Shown: positions 1-7,461, counted from the first letter of the stretch. The stretch is DNA of 49,975 nt from Micromonospora maritima (GCF_902825405.1 NZ_CADEAU010000003.1:1-49975), one strand, 5' to 3'. The notes: generated from the letters alone by a model not told the origin. A program made the numbers and translations.

Positions 1-452
1 GGGCCGTAGCCGGCGGGAGCGGCGGCGGAGCCGCCGAGGTAGTGCCGGGCCGCGCGTACCGCGGGGTGGTCCGGACCGAGCACGGCGGGCCCGGCGGTGG
101 CGACGCGGCCGTAGTTGCGGCGGGCCTCGTGCCGGTTGCCCAGCTCCTCCGCCACGCCGGCCAGGTCGAAGCTGAGCGCGAGCATCAGCGGGTCGGCATC
201 GCCACGACGGCGCTCACCGGCCGCGTACGCCTCTTCGAGCGTCCGGCGGGCGGCGGCCGGGTCGTCGGCCTCGCGGTGCAGTCGGGCCAGCAGGTGACCG
301 GTGGTCAGGACGTCCTGGTGGTCCTCGCCGTACGCCGGTCGGGCCGCGGCGATCGCATCGGCGAGCAGCCGGCGGGCGCCGGTCAGGTCGCCCGCGGCGC
401 GCAGCGCGAGGGCCTGGTGTTGAGCGGCGGTCAACGGGGAGGGGTGGGGCAC
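1..452 (-). CDS. Tetratricopeptide-repeat protein (C-terminus off window)
   Basis: The minus-strand frame from a GTG at 452 reads about 150 residues to the window edge. It has helical repeats typical of TPR_10/TPR_12 units (ALRAAGDLTGARRLL, then GEDHQDVLTTGHLLARL, then LSFDLAGVAEELGNRHEARR and GPDHPAVRAARHYLG). The GxDHPxxLxxxxxLA pattern is common in actinobacterial TPR proteins, often fused to regulatory or NB-ARC domains. Only the repeat part is visible, so no specific role can be assigned. No clear ribosome-binding site lies before the GTG; an ATT codon upstream is a less likely start. Confidence 0.7.
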   Translation of the reverse strand, partial: MPHPSPLTAAQHQALALRAAGDLTGARRLLADAIAAARPAYGEDHQDVLTTGHLLARLHREADDPAAARRTLEEAYAAGERRRGDADPLMLALSFDLAGVAEELGNRHEARRNYGRVATAGPAVLGPDHPAVRAARHYLGGSAAAPAGYG

Positions 453-650
453 GTGAGCAATGCTGCCCGGAATCGTCCGTCGCGCGCTACCCGCCCGCTG
501 ATGGACGGCGTTGACCTGGGCAAACGTGGGGCGCTGGTGGTGATGTGCATGATCGTTCCGGGCCGTGTACAGTAATCCCCCGTGCGGCCCGACGGCCGGC
601 TGATCCGGTGAGAAGATCACCTCGGCCGACCGGGTAGGCTGTACGTGCAG

Positions 651-737
651 GTCCGGGTGGCGGAATGGCAGACGCGCTAGCTTGAGGTGCTAGTGCCCGT
701 ATAGGGCGTGGGGGTTCAAGTCCCCCCTCGGACACCA
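651..737 (+). tRNA. tRNA-Leu (anticodon GAG)
   Basis: A class II tRNA cloverleaf is visible. The acceptor strand GTCCGGG (651-657) pairs with CTCGGAC ending at 733. The anticodon stem CTAGC/GCTAG (677-681/689-693) encloses loop TTGAGGT, placing GAG at 684-686. A long variable arm follows, then a T-arm with GGTTCAAGTCC, discriminator A and an encoded CCA at 735-737. It reads CUC leucine codons. Its 3' end faces the AbrB and integrase genes, so it is the likely attachment site of a former integrated element. Confidence 0.95.
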
Positions 738-770
738 AATTGCAGCATCCATGCTGTGTTTCGCGTACTG

Positions 771-792
771 GTGGTCAAGCGCGCTTGACCAC
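771..792. repeat. Perfect 22-bp palindrome beside tRNA-Leu
   Basis: GTGGTCAAGCG (771-781) is followed directly by its exact reverse complement CGCTTGACCAC (782-792), with no spacer, starting 34 bp after the tRNA. Two weaker inverted repeats flank it: CAGCAT-CC-ATGCTG at about 743-756, and CGATCGA (818-824) with TCGATCG (832-838). The position between a tRNA and an AbrB/integrase pair suggests a recombinase arm site or an operator for the AbrB-like protein. The function is inferred. Confidence 0.6.
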
Positions 793-926
793 GCAACGCT
801 CAGCTCAGCGACTCCCTCGATCGACCCTGTCTCGATCGGGGGCGATTGTCGTGGCTGATCGTTCCGTGGCCCCCGCCATCCCGCCGGTGATGCTGGCCGA
901 CCGGGAGCAGGGCTCTCGTCGCCCGC

Positions 927-1325
927 GTGGTGGAGCTCCTCGCCGTGCGCCGCTGCCCCTGCCGGTCCTGCCGACGCCACGCCGGCACGATGGTGTACGG
1001 CCGGCCTGGCTGCCATCGACAACAGCGGCAGAATCGCACCATCATCCGAGCACTCGGATGGGGGCCGGGCTTCCGTCTGCACATCCGCGAGGGCTCGGGA
1101 GTCATCGTCGTCCGGCTGGACCGGCAGGGCGTCTTCACCATCACAGGCCAGGGCCACCTCCACCTGCCGGCGGCTGTCCGGCACTGGTGCGGGCTGACCG
1201 CCGGCGACCGGGTGCTGCTGGCCGGCCACCCTGCTGACGGCCTGCTCGTGGTGCATCCTCCTGCCGCCTTGGACGCGATGGTCGTCGCGGTGCACGTAGA
1301 CCTGCTGGGCGGTGGTAAGGCGTGA
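927..1325 (+). CDS. AbrB/SpoVT-type DNA-binding protein next to integrase
   Basis: The C-terminal half carries a swapped-hairpin AbrB pattern: VVRLDRQGVFTITGQGHLHLP, then RHWCGLTAGDRVLLAG and GLLVVHPPAALDAMV. AbrB-like proteins bind DNA as dimers and often control mobile-element or toxin genes. The N-terminal third is rich in Cys, His and Arg (CPCRSCRRHAG), which may be a small metal site. The GTG at 927 has no good ribosome-binding site, and an in-frame ATG at 990 is an alternative start. The stop overlaps the integrase GTG by 4 nt, so the two were translationally coupled. Confidence 0.7.
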   Translation: MVELLAVRRCPCRSCRRHAGTMVYGRPGCHRQQRQNRTIIRALGWGPGFRLHIREGSGVIVVRLDRQGVFTITGQGHLHLPAAVRHWCGLTAGDRVLLAGHPADGLLVVHPPAALDAMVVAVHVDLLGGGKA

Positions 1326-2497
1326 GCGACACCACCGCTGGCCGGGCGGAACTCGATGCCGCGCGGCTGTTGCTGGCGCGGATGGGGATCTCGCCGGCTG
1401 ACCTTGTCGAGGCGGCGTTGGACCGTCCACCCGCACCGACGTTCGCCGAGTACGTGCTGGTTGTAGCGGCGGCGGTCAGCGACGGCACCCGGCGGGCCTA
1501 CGGCTCGTACTGGAAGCGGGTCCTGGAGCACTGGGGACAGCGGCGGCTCGATGAGCCGACGCCGTCGGAGATCGAGCAGCTCGCCGAGTACGCCAAGACG
1601 CACGTCGTGGCCCGGCGCAACGCGCGCGGCGGACGAAGCGCGGCGGAGCACCTGATCGCCGCGCTGCGGTGCCTGTACAAGCGGGCCGTGGCCGATGGTT
1701 ACGTCGCTGCGGCGGACAATCCCGCGCTCAGGGTGGCCAAGCCGCGGCGCCTGCCCAGCACCAGACGGGCGGTGGCGGACAGCAGGTTCGCGGAGATCAA
1801 CGCCGTTGCCGCCAGCACGGCGACGACCCTGCCCTGGACAGTCTGCTGCTGCGGCTGCACACCGAGACGGCGTGTCGCCGGGGCGGGGCGCGCTGGCGCT
1901 GAGGCCGGTCGACCTTGACCCGGACCAGTGCCTGATCCTGCTGCGGGAGAAGGGCGACACGGTGCGGTGGCAGCCGGTGTCACCGACGCTGATGAGGCAT
2001 CTGCAGCAGCATGCCGAGGAGCGCCAGGCGACGGGAACTGGTCAGCTGCTGCGTTACCGCAACGGGCAGCCGATCACCTACCGGCGCTACGACCACCTGT
2101 GGGTGCGCATCGGTGAGCATCTGCCGTGGGTGTACGTGCAGCAGATCAGCACCCACTGGCTGCGGCACACGGCGCTGACGTGGGTCGAGCGGAGCTTCGG
2201 CTATCCGTGGCACGTGCGTACGCAGGGCATACCGACAGCGGCAGTGATGTCGGCACCACCAGTAGGGTGGAACGGAGCTTCGGCTATGCGGTAGCTCGAG
2301 CGTTCGCAGGTCACAACGGCAGGTCCGATGCGGGTACGACCAGCACCTATGTACGAGCTGACATCTACGAGGTCGCCCGAGCCCTGGCAGCGCTTACAGG
2401 CGAGCCGCATCCTCTGCTACCGGCAGCTTCGGCGCCGCCCGCTGATCTTGGGGGCTCCGGGGTCAAGACTGTTGCTCGGCACAGCGCCGGTGGTTAG
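1322..2497 (+). pseudogene. Frameshifted tyrosine recombinase (phage-type integrase)
   Basis: This was a site-specific integrase of about 390 residues. The first 165 residues are in one frame and include an SAM-like core-binding region (GTRRAYGSYWKRVLEHWGQR, LTxxxIEQLAEYA-like). At about 1822 the frame shifts to read GDDPALDSLLLRLHTETACR, whose Arg is the first catalytic Arg. At about 1888 it shifts again to read LALRPVDLDPDQCLILLREK through STHWLRHTALTWVERSFGY, the H-x-x-R box. After a third shift near 2208 the last part reads ARAFAGHNGRSD and TSTYVRADIYEVARALA, with the catalytic His and the nucleophilic Tyr. An 84-bp-type duplication lies inside it. All catalytic residues survive but in separate frames, so it should be inactive. 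Confidence 0.88.
2184..2347 (+). repeat. Imperfect tandem duplication inside the integrase
   Basis: Copy 1 starts with gtcgagcggagcttcggcta at 2184 and copy 2 with gtggaacggagcttcggcta at 2267. Both go on to encode V-A-R-A-(Y/F)-A-G-H and D-(V/A)-G-T-T-S. The unit would be 84 bp (28 codons), but copy 1 is 83 bp, so it has lost one base, which is the third frameshift. The copies differ at many positions, so the duplication is old or arose by exchange with a related integrase. Confidence 0.8.
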
Positions 2498-3618
2498 TTC
2501 GGGTGGTAGCCGTACTCAGCGAGCCGGTCGCGGGCAATCTGTAGTTCCTCATCGGTGAAGAGAGCCGACCAGGGTTCGCGCAGGACGAATGCCTCCACAG
2601 TGAGGTCGAGGCGGCCCTTCTCCCAGAGGGTGGTGAATCCGCTGGAGACCGAGGACGCGTGCAGGAGTTGCCGGGCCGCGCCGAGCCCGCCGTGGGTGGA
2701 GATCATGCGGATGTAAATGGTCGCGTTGTAGTTGATTTCGCGCTTCATGGCGCGGTAGCCGTTGACGAGCGCCTGGTGGAAGTTCTTCTCCAGTTCCTCG
2801 CTTCGCGCCGGCGGCGCGTTCTCCGGTGCCTCGGTAGTGGCGGGTGGGATGGCGTCCATGGAAGGCCTCGGCGGCCTGCCGGCCGCGTTCGGACCGAGCG
2901 CGATGTGGTCGGCGAGCCCGGTGCCGAGGTGCTGCGGACGGGGCATGCTACGCGCGTGTAATCCACGGACGAGGGCGGTGTAGATGTCGCGTAGCGAGAG
3001 CAGGTCGTCCGCGCCGGGGATGCCGTCGCGCAGGACTCGGAGCAGTTCGCCGGTGAAGGCGGTGAATCGTTCACTGGCCGGAGCGATGGCAGTCGAGTTC
3101 GCGGGTGCGGAAGTGAGGGTGTAGGTGCCGCTGATGTCGATGGCGGCGGTGACTACTGACGAGACGGAGGTCATCGCGCTCGCCGCATGCCCGGAGAAGC
3201 AGCAGTCCAGGATCAGAATCCGGTTCTTCGCCGGACTCTCGGCCAAGGCCATGCGCAGCCACTCTATGGGAACGGCGGTGTAGGCAACGCGGTGTGGATC
3301 GGTGTCGGCCACGGCCAAGTGCAGCACCCCACGAGGAGTGAGAAGTCCATGGCCTGCGTAGTAGACGATCACGGTGTCGTCAGCGGCGTTGACAGTCTCG
3401 TCGAGCGCCGTGCCGACCTCGTGCTGGACGCGAGGATTGATCAGCTGGCGACATCGGGAAGGGTCTACTACTCCGGCGGCCCGATCGGTGAGCACTTCTG
3501 CCAGCGCGGTCACGTTGTTGGCGACGGACGGCAGGTCACTGATCGCATCACTCGTGAATTGCGCTGTTCCGATCAGCAGGGCGTTGGAGAGCCTTGGGTC
3601 CGGCAAACGCGTGCTCAT
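2494..3618 (-). CDS. Caspase-like (peptidase C14) protein of a conflict system
   Basis: The first 240 residues form a caspase/metacaspase fold. They show the catalytic His in VYYAGHG (His90), the catalytic Cys in ILDCCFSG (Cys140) and an N-terminal NALLIGTAQF strand followed by NNVTALAEVL. A Pro-rich linker at about 245-275 leads to a C-terminal domain (about 280-374) with INYNATIYIRMISTHGG, GFTTLWEKGRLDLTVEAFVL and ERLAEYGY-like ends. That module is widespread in bacterial hypothetical and defence-type proteins, but I do not know an agreed name for it. The gene overlaps the upstream EACC1 gene by 4 nt. Actinobacterial EACC1-caspase pairs have been proposed as inducible cell-death or anti-phage modules. 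Activity here is inferred. Confidence 0.85.
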   Translation of the reverse strand: MSTRLPDPRLSNALLIGTAQFTSDAISDLPSVANNVTALAEVLTDRAAGVVDPSRCRQLINPRVQHEVGTALDETVNAADDTVIVYYAGHGLLTPRGVLHLAVADTDPHRVAYTAVPIEWLRMALAESPAKNRILILDCCFSGHAASAMTSVSSVVTAAIDISGTYTLTSAPANSTAIAPASERFTAFTGELLRVLRDGIPGADDLLSLRDIYTALVRGLHARSMPRPQHLGTGLADHIALGPNAAGRPPRPSMDAIPPATTEAPENAPPARSEELEKNFHQALVNGYRAMKREINYNATIYIRMISTHGGLGAARQLLHASSVSSGFTTLWEKGRLDLTVEAFVLREPWSALFTDEELQIARDRLAEYGYHPN

Positions 3619-3968
3619 GAGAGCCCGCCGGTCGTCTCATACGCTACTCGCAGCAGTCGGGTGGCCTCGCTCGCATTCGCGGAGTCGATCTCGACGCGCC
3701 GGCTGCGGTCGCCGTCGATGATCTCGACACTGATCCTGGTGCGGCGGGCCGACAGCCAGGCACTCAGCGTGCCGGCGAGCACGGCCACCGCGCCGCCGCT
3801 TCCGAGCGCCACGGTCAACGTCTCTGTGAGGCCGCCCATGTCGCCCGGCTTCAGGTCTGCCGCAACCGATCGGATTCGACCACGCAACTCGTCGTCGCGT
3901 TGAAGCCAGGCGTAGAGCGACGCCAGTTGATCGGCTGTGTCGTCAACAAGTGCGATGCTTGCGTGCAC
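3615..3968 (-). CDS. EACC1-type effector-associated component
   Basis: The protein matches the pattern of effector-associated constant component 1. An N-terminal strand and helix (SIALVDDTADQLASLYAWLQRDDELRGRIR) lead to a Gly-rich hydrophobic central helix (LTETLTVALGSGGAVAVLAGTLSAWL), a basic ARRTRISVEI strand and a short C-terminal domain. EACC1 proteins are coded beside protease effectors (caspase, trypsin) in actinobacterial conflict islands and are thought to regulate or anchor them. The start is chosen at GTG 3968, where family similarity begins. The frame stays open to 4064, and GTG 3995 is an alternative. No good ribosome-binding site is visible, which fits loss of the native upstream region to the adjoining IS remnant. 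Confidence 0.75.
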   Translation of the reverse strand: MHASIALVDDTADQLASLYAWLQRDDELRGRIRSVAADLKPGDMGGLTETLTVALGSGGAVAVLAGTLSAWLSARRTRISVEIIDGDRSRRVEIDSANASEATRLLRVAYETTGGLS

Positions 3969-4075
3969 CCAACGATGATCCGCTACCCGCTGCACGAGCG
4001 CTACATACCGGTAGTGTCGCGTAGGCGGCCATTCCGAGTCTGCATGCAAGTCGAAGAAGGGCAAGATCTCTGAGG

Positions 4076-4442
4076 TTTTGGGCCGCCCTTGAGGGCCCGA
4101 ACATGGGAGCCATCGATCACCGCCCGGGACATGTCCAACTGCCCAGCGGCCCGCAGTCTGCCGAGCAGAACCTCATGCAGTCGTTGCCAGACACCGGCAT
4201 CGTTCCAGTCCCGCAACCTGCGCCAGCAGGTCATTCCTGAACCGAACCCAAGCTCCTGGGGCAGGTACTCCCACGGGATCGCGGTGTAGAGCACGAACAG
4301 GATCCCGCACAGCACCTTGCGGTCATCGAGAGGCGTGGCCCGGGAACCGGTGCCTGCGTGGTGGTCGGGGCGGCAACAGCGGTGCGATCTCGGCCCAGAG
4401 CTCGTCCGAGACAATCCACGGCGGCTGCTCACCCCTCCTCAC
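4076..4442 (-). pseudogene. IS5-family transposase remnant (N-terminal part)
   Basis: From a GTG at 4442 the frame reads WIVSDELWAEIAPLLPP, typical of the IS5-family DUF4096 N-terminus. After a frameshift near 4340 it continues as PLDDRKVLCGILFVLYTAIP, FGSGMTCWRRLRDWNDAGVW and IDGSHVRALKGGPK, ending at the first catalytic Asp region. Homology stops at about 4076, so the two later catalytic acidic residues are missing. Upstream, positions 4484-4510 read in reverse as gagctcctaacgaaatgatg, which looks like a terminal region of such elements. The break lies directly against the 5' side of the EACC1 gene. Confidence 0.85.
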
Positions 4443-4690
4443 GTTCAGACAGAACGACCCCCACGTCCTCAAGGACACGCCCAACATCATTTCGTTAGGA
4501 GCTCTAAACCGCTCCACCTGCTTGCGGCCCACCGGGCGGCGCTCCAAGATCAGACCAGGGCCACGGGGTATCGCGTCTCCGGCGTTACGGTGACGCCAAA
4601 GGGGATCACTAATCGGTTGCCGGTCGGAGCGGGACTGCCTAGCTTGCTGACCGTGCAGATCATTGGTCCTGGTGCATGCAGGTACGCCGG

Positions 4691-5527
4691 ATGAGCGGCC
4701 GTCTTCGTGAGATTGCTCGGCAGACGGTGGCGATCGCCGAGTCGGGGTGCTTTCGCAATGGCGCCGGTGATGAGGTCGTCATCGGCGGGGCGGTGCGTGC
4801 TGCGGTCGCCGGCACTCGTCATCACCTGCCGGACGAGGTGCTCGCGGTGGGAAACGCGGAGCCCGGTGCCGGCATGGTGGAGGTGACGTACGAGTCGACG
4901 TTGCAGGCGGCGTACCGGCTTGGGCCTGGTGCGGCGTGTCTGGTGTTCGCGTCGGCGAAAAACCCGGGTGGCGGTTTCCTGGGCGGGGCGAAGGCGCAGG
5001 AGGAGAGTATCGCTCGCTCGTCGGCGCTGTACCCGTGTCTACTTGCCGCACCGGAGTTCTATGCATTCCATCGCGGGCAGCGGGATCTGCGTTACAGCGA
5101 CAGGGTGATCTACTCCCCGGCCGTGCCGGTGTTCCGGGACGACAAGGGCAACCTGCTCGACCAGCCGTACACGACGTCGTTTCTGACGGCTGCGGCGCCG
5201 AACCTCGGGGCGATCGTGCGTAACCAGCCCGAGCATGCTGCGGATGTGCCGGTGGTGCTGGCCCGACGTGCTCGGCGGGTGCTGGAGGTCGCCGCTGCGC
5301 ACGGGCGTCGAACGATCGTGTTGGGCGCGTGGGGGTGCGGGGTGTTCCGCAACGATCCCGCTACGGTGGCTGGCGCGTTCGCCGACGCGCTGCGGGTGGT
5401 CGACCAATTCGACCACGTGGTGTTCGCCATCCGCGACGGCCTGCCGGGCACACCCGTGTATCGCACGTTTGTGGAACGCTTTCCAGGAAATGCCGTGGAC
5501 TCGGCGGGTGGTAACGATCGACGGTGA
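4691..5527 (+). CDS. Bacterial-type poly(ADP-ribose) glycohydrolase (TIGR02452 family)
   Basis: The protein has an N-terminal DUF2263 segment (LREIARQTVAIAESG, about 1-60), then a macro-domain core. The core has the PARG signature GGG-x7-QEE (Gly93-Gly95, Glu104-Glu105) in NPGGGFLGGAKAQEESIARS, and a later GAWGCGVFRNDP loop that typically contacts the diphosphate. Members of this family hydrolyse ADP-ribose chains from proteins. ATG 4691 is chosen because family members start with this segment; ATG 4676 is also possible. No ADP-ribosyltransferase gene is visible nearby, so the substrate is unknown. It lies between two transposon remnants next to a caspase-EACC1 pair, a typical accessory-island setting. 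Confidence 0.88.
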   Translation: MSGRLREIARQTVAIAESGCFRNGAGDEVVIGGAVRAAVAGTRHHLPDEVLAVGNAEPGAGMVEVTYESTLQAAYRLGPGAACLVFASAKNPGGGFLGGAKAQEESIARSSALYPCLLAAPEFYAFHRGQRDLRYSDRVIYSPAVPVFRDDKGNLLDQPYTTSFLTAAAPNLGAIVRNQPEHAADVPVVLARRARRVLEVAAAHGRRTIVLGAWGCGVFRNDPATVAGAFADALRVVDQFDHVVFAIRDGLPGTPVYRTFVERFPGNAVDSAGGNDRR

Positions 5528-5633
5528 GCGTCGCTGAGTACATCGGATCACGCAGGAGGAGAAGCGGCTCAGCTACGAGCACGACCGGCGGAACAACTGA
5601 CCCAAACCTCAGGTCAGCCCTCGACGTGGTGCC

Positions 5634-5668
5634 GTACGGGTCCCCGTTGGCGGTCCGGGGACCCGTAC
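5634..5668 (+). terminator. Hairpin terminator after the PARG gene
   Basis: GTACGGGTCCCCG (5634-5646) and CGGGGACCCGTAC (5656-5668) form a perfect 13-bp stem with a 9-nt loop. There is no T tract, which is usual for actinobacterial hairpin terminators. Confidence 0.65.
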
Positions 5669-5858
5669 AGTCCGTGTAGGTTGAACGTCAACCGATCAGG
5701 ATGGCACCAGTAACGTGCAACCCGAGGTGAGCATCGGTTCGTGTCGATCCCGACGCACCCCCAAACCCAACACTCCAGGTCAAACCCGACTTCGAGGTGC
5801 TGGCCTGCCCGACGACTCGAACCCCAACGTCCGGCTCCTCGGCCTTGGGGGCCCCTCG

Positions 5859-6008
5859 AATTCCGGCGACGAGAAGCTCTGGGTAGCGGTGTGCGGTGAG
5901 GCCTGCGGTGTAGTCGAGCGGCCCGCCATCGTTGGAGTCGTCGGCAGTGGGGTGGACCAGAGCGAGCGCCCAGCCTGCCCTTTCGATGATCTCGGTCTGG
6001 GTGCGCAT
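5859..6008 (-). pseudogene. DUF4262 domain fragment
   Basis: From ATG 6008 the minus strand reads MRTQTEIIERAGWALALVHP followed by a DYTAGLTAHRYPELLVAGI stretch. This is the characteristic start of DUF4262 proteins (ordinary function unknown). After residue 50 similarity ends. The frame stays open to 5688 with low-complexity sequence unlike the family, which normally runs about 140-170 residues. It is therefore a truncated gene whose 3' part was replaced. Confidence 0.65.
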
Positions 6009-6027
6009 GAAGTCGTTCGTGCCCGTC

Positions 6028-6112
6028 GTCGGGGAAGCTCCTCTAGGCCGTGTTTCGTAGCGCGAAGCCATTGGTTGATGGCGGCGATGGTGAGGGTGGC
6101 TTCGTAGCGCAC
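6028..6112 (-). other. Possible transposase C-terminal fragment at IS3 left flank
   Basis: Reading minus-strand from 6112 gives RYEATLTIAAINQWLRATK, a short peptide that resembles the last helix of some actinobacterial IS transposases. It begins exactly where the IS3-family left inverted repeat ends (6113/6114), so the rest of the gene may have been lost when that element arrived. The family assignment rests on about 20 residues and is weak. Confidence 0.25.
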
Positions 6113-6113
6113 G

Positions 6114-6137
6114 TGAGGTTCCCCCGGTAGCTCGGAG
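6114..6137 (+). repeat. IS3-family left inverted repeat
   Basis: TGAGGTTCCCCCGGT followed by AGCTCGGAG. It pairs with the right repeat at 20 of 24 positions. Confidence 0.85.
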
Positions 6138-6177
6138 GCTTTCGATCATGCTCTGATGGAGCTGAAGGGAGTCATCC

Positions 6178-6888
6178 GTGGCAGCACCGAAGAAGTACCC
6201 CGATGAGCTGCGTGAACGTGCAGTGCGCTTATACCGGGAGTCGGACCCGAAGCCGGTGATCCGCCAACTCACCCGACAGCTTGGGGTGCATCACGAAGCG
6301 TTGCGGAACTGGATCCGCCAGGACGAAGCCGACCGCGGTCAGCGCGGAGATCGGCCGACGACCACCGAGCTGGAGGAGCTGCGCCGGCTGCGGCGGGAGA
6401 ACGCCGAACTGAAGCGGGCCAACGAGATCCTGAAGGCCGCGTCGGCTCTTTTCGCCTCGGAACTCGACCGACCCGGCGACGGTCGTGACGCTCGTCAACG
6501 AGCTGAAAGATCGCTTCGGGGTCGAGCCCGTCCTCCGGGTCCTCAACATCGCCGTGTCGACCTACTACGGCTGGCTCGCCCAAGCCGCCAACCCGTCCAC
6601 TCGGCGACGCGAGGACGCCGAGCTGGCGGTCGAGATCGCGGAGATTCACGACGTGTCCGGCCGCACCTACGGCAGTCCGCGGGTGCACGCCATGCTGCGC
6701 CGCCAAGGCCGGCACGTCGGCCGCAAACGGGTCGAGCGGTTGATGCGCGACGTCGGCCTGCAAGGGGCGTTCCTGCGCAAGAAGTGGCGCATCCCCTCGA
6801 CGCGGTCGAATCCGAAGGCGACGCCGGCGCCGGATCTGGTGAACCGGGAGTTCACCGCTGCGGCGCCGAACCGGTTGTGGGTCGCTGA
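6178..6888 (+). CDS. IS3-family transposase OrfA (over-long frame)
   Basis: Residues 1-60 are the HTH_Tnp_1 DNA-binding part (KKYPDELRERAVRLYRES, LGVHHEALRNWIRQDE). They are followed by a leucine-zipper-like coil (LEELRRLRRENAELKRANEI) and KAASALFASELDRP, where OrfA normally ends near residue 100. Here the frame stays open to residue 236 because no stop occurs, but the extra 135 residues are an out-of-frame reading of orfB and are not expected to be meaningful. The start is GTG 6178. OrfA binds the terminal repeats and is normally fused to OrfB by ribosomal frameshifting. Confidence 0.8.
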   Translation: MAAPKKYPDELRERAVRLYRESDPKPVIRQLTRQLGVHHEALRNWIRQDEADRGQRGDRPTTTELEELRRLRRENAELKRANEILKAASALFASELDRPGDGRDARQRAERSLRGRARPPGPQHRRVDLLRLARPSRQPVHSATRGRRAGGRDRGDSRRVRPHLRQSAGARHAAPPRPARRPQTGRAVDARRRPARGVPAQEVAHPLDAVESEGDAGAGSGEPGVHRCGAEPVVGR

Positions 6889-7411
6889 CGCCACCCGCAT
6901 CCCCTGCGGTGAGGGTGTGTTCTGGCTGGCCGCGGTGCGGGATGTGTTCTCCAACCGCATCGTGGGCTGGCGGTGTTCCGACCGCTGCGACACCGACCTG
7001 ATCCTCGGCGCCCTCGAATACGGCGTCTGGTCCCGCGACGTTCGTGACGGCCAGCTGATCCACCACTCGGACAAGGGCTCGAACTACACGTCGTTCCGCT
7101 TCGCGCAACGCCTGGCCGACAACGGCATCCTGCCCTCCATGGGGTCGGTCGGCGACTCGTTCGACAACGCCCTGATGGAGAACTTCTGGTCGACCTTGAA
7201 GATCGAGCTGGTCTACCGCAACTCCTGGCGGACCCGCGACGAGGCCGAGAACGCGATCTTCAGCTACATCGATGGCTGGTACAACACCCGCCGCATCCAG
7301 AAAGACCTCGGCTGGCGATCCCCAGACGAGTACAAAACCGCCTGGCACACCCACCAGGCCCGGCCGGACGAGACGGCTATCGTTCAGCCTGAGCCCACCG
7401 GCGCCAGGTAA
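6485..7411 (+). CDS. IS3-family transposase OrfB (DDE integrase core)
   Basis: The frame begins VTLVNELKDRFGVEPVLRVL, then an HTH_21 segment (GRTYGSPRVHAMLRRQG, VGRKRVERLMRDVGL). The rve catalytic core follows with all three acidic residues: Asp in LWVADATRIP, Asp in HHSDKGSNYTS and Glu in NALMENFWSTLKIELVY. The protein ends with the usual YNTRRIQKDLGWRSPDEY motif. The frame is complete (308 aa), so catalysis could be intact. Relative to orfA it lies in the +1 frame, not the -1 frame usual for this family. Joining at 6470 gives SELDRP then ATVVTLVNELK. Confidence 0.9.
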   Translation: MTLVNELKDRFGVEPVLRVLNIAVSTYYGWLAQAANPSTRRREDAELAVEIAEIHDVSGRTYGSPRVHAMLRRQGRHVGRKRVERLMRDVGLQGAFLRKKWRIPSTRSNPKATPAPDLVNREFTAAAPNRLWVADATRIPCGEGVFWLAAVRDVFSNRIVGWRCSDRCDTDLILGALEYGVWSRDVRDGQLIHHSDKGSNYTSFRFAQRLADNGILPSMGSVGDSFDNALMENFWSTLKIELVYRNSWRTRDEAENAIFSYIDGWYNTRRIQKDLGWRSPDEYKTAWHTHQARPDETAIVQPEPTGAR

Positions 7412-7417
7412 CCAACC

Positions 7418-7441
7418 CTCCGGCAAACCGGGGGAACCTCA
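7418..7441 (-). repeat. IS3-family right inverted repeat
   Basis: The reverse complement begins TGAGGTTCCCCCGGT and continues TTGCCGGAG. The first 15 bases equal those of the left end. Confidence 0.85.
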
Positions 7442-7461
7442 AGGGCGTATGCGGGCGCCGG

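Larger units (their letters stand above)
6114..7441 (+). mobile_element. IS3-family insertion sequence (1328 bp)
   Basis: The terminal inverted repeats are 6114-6137 and 7418-7441. The outer 15 bases TGAGGTTCCCCCGGT are identical, and 20 of 24 positions match overall. Inside are orfA (HTH) and orfB (DDE) in the same direction. The flanking triplets are ACG on the left and AGG on the right, so no 3- or 4-bp target duplication is evident. Either the flanks were rearranged after insertion or one end came from another copy. Confidence 0.88.

Noticed and set aside
5790-5830. A GGTTCGAGTC-like stretch on the minus strand suggesting a tRNA T-arm
   Set aside because: The neighbouring bases do not form the T stem, and no acceptor or anticodon arm is present.
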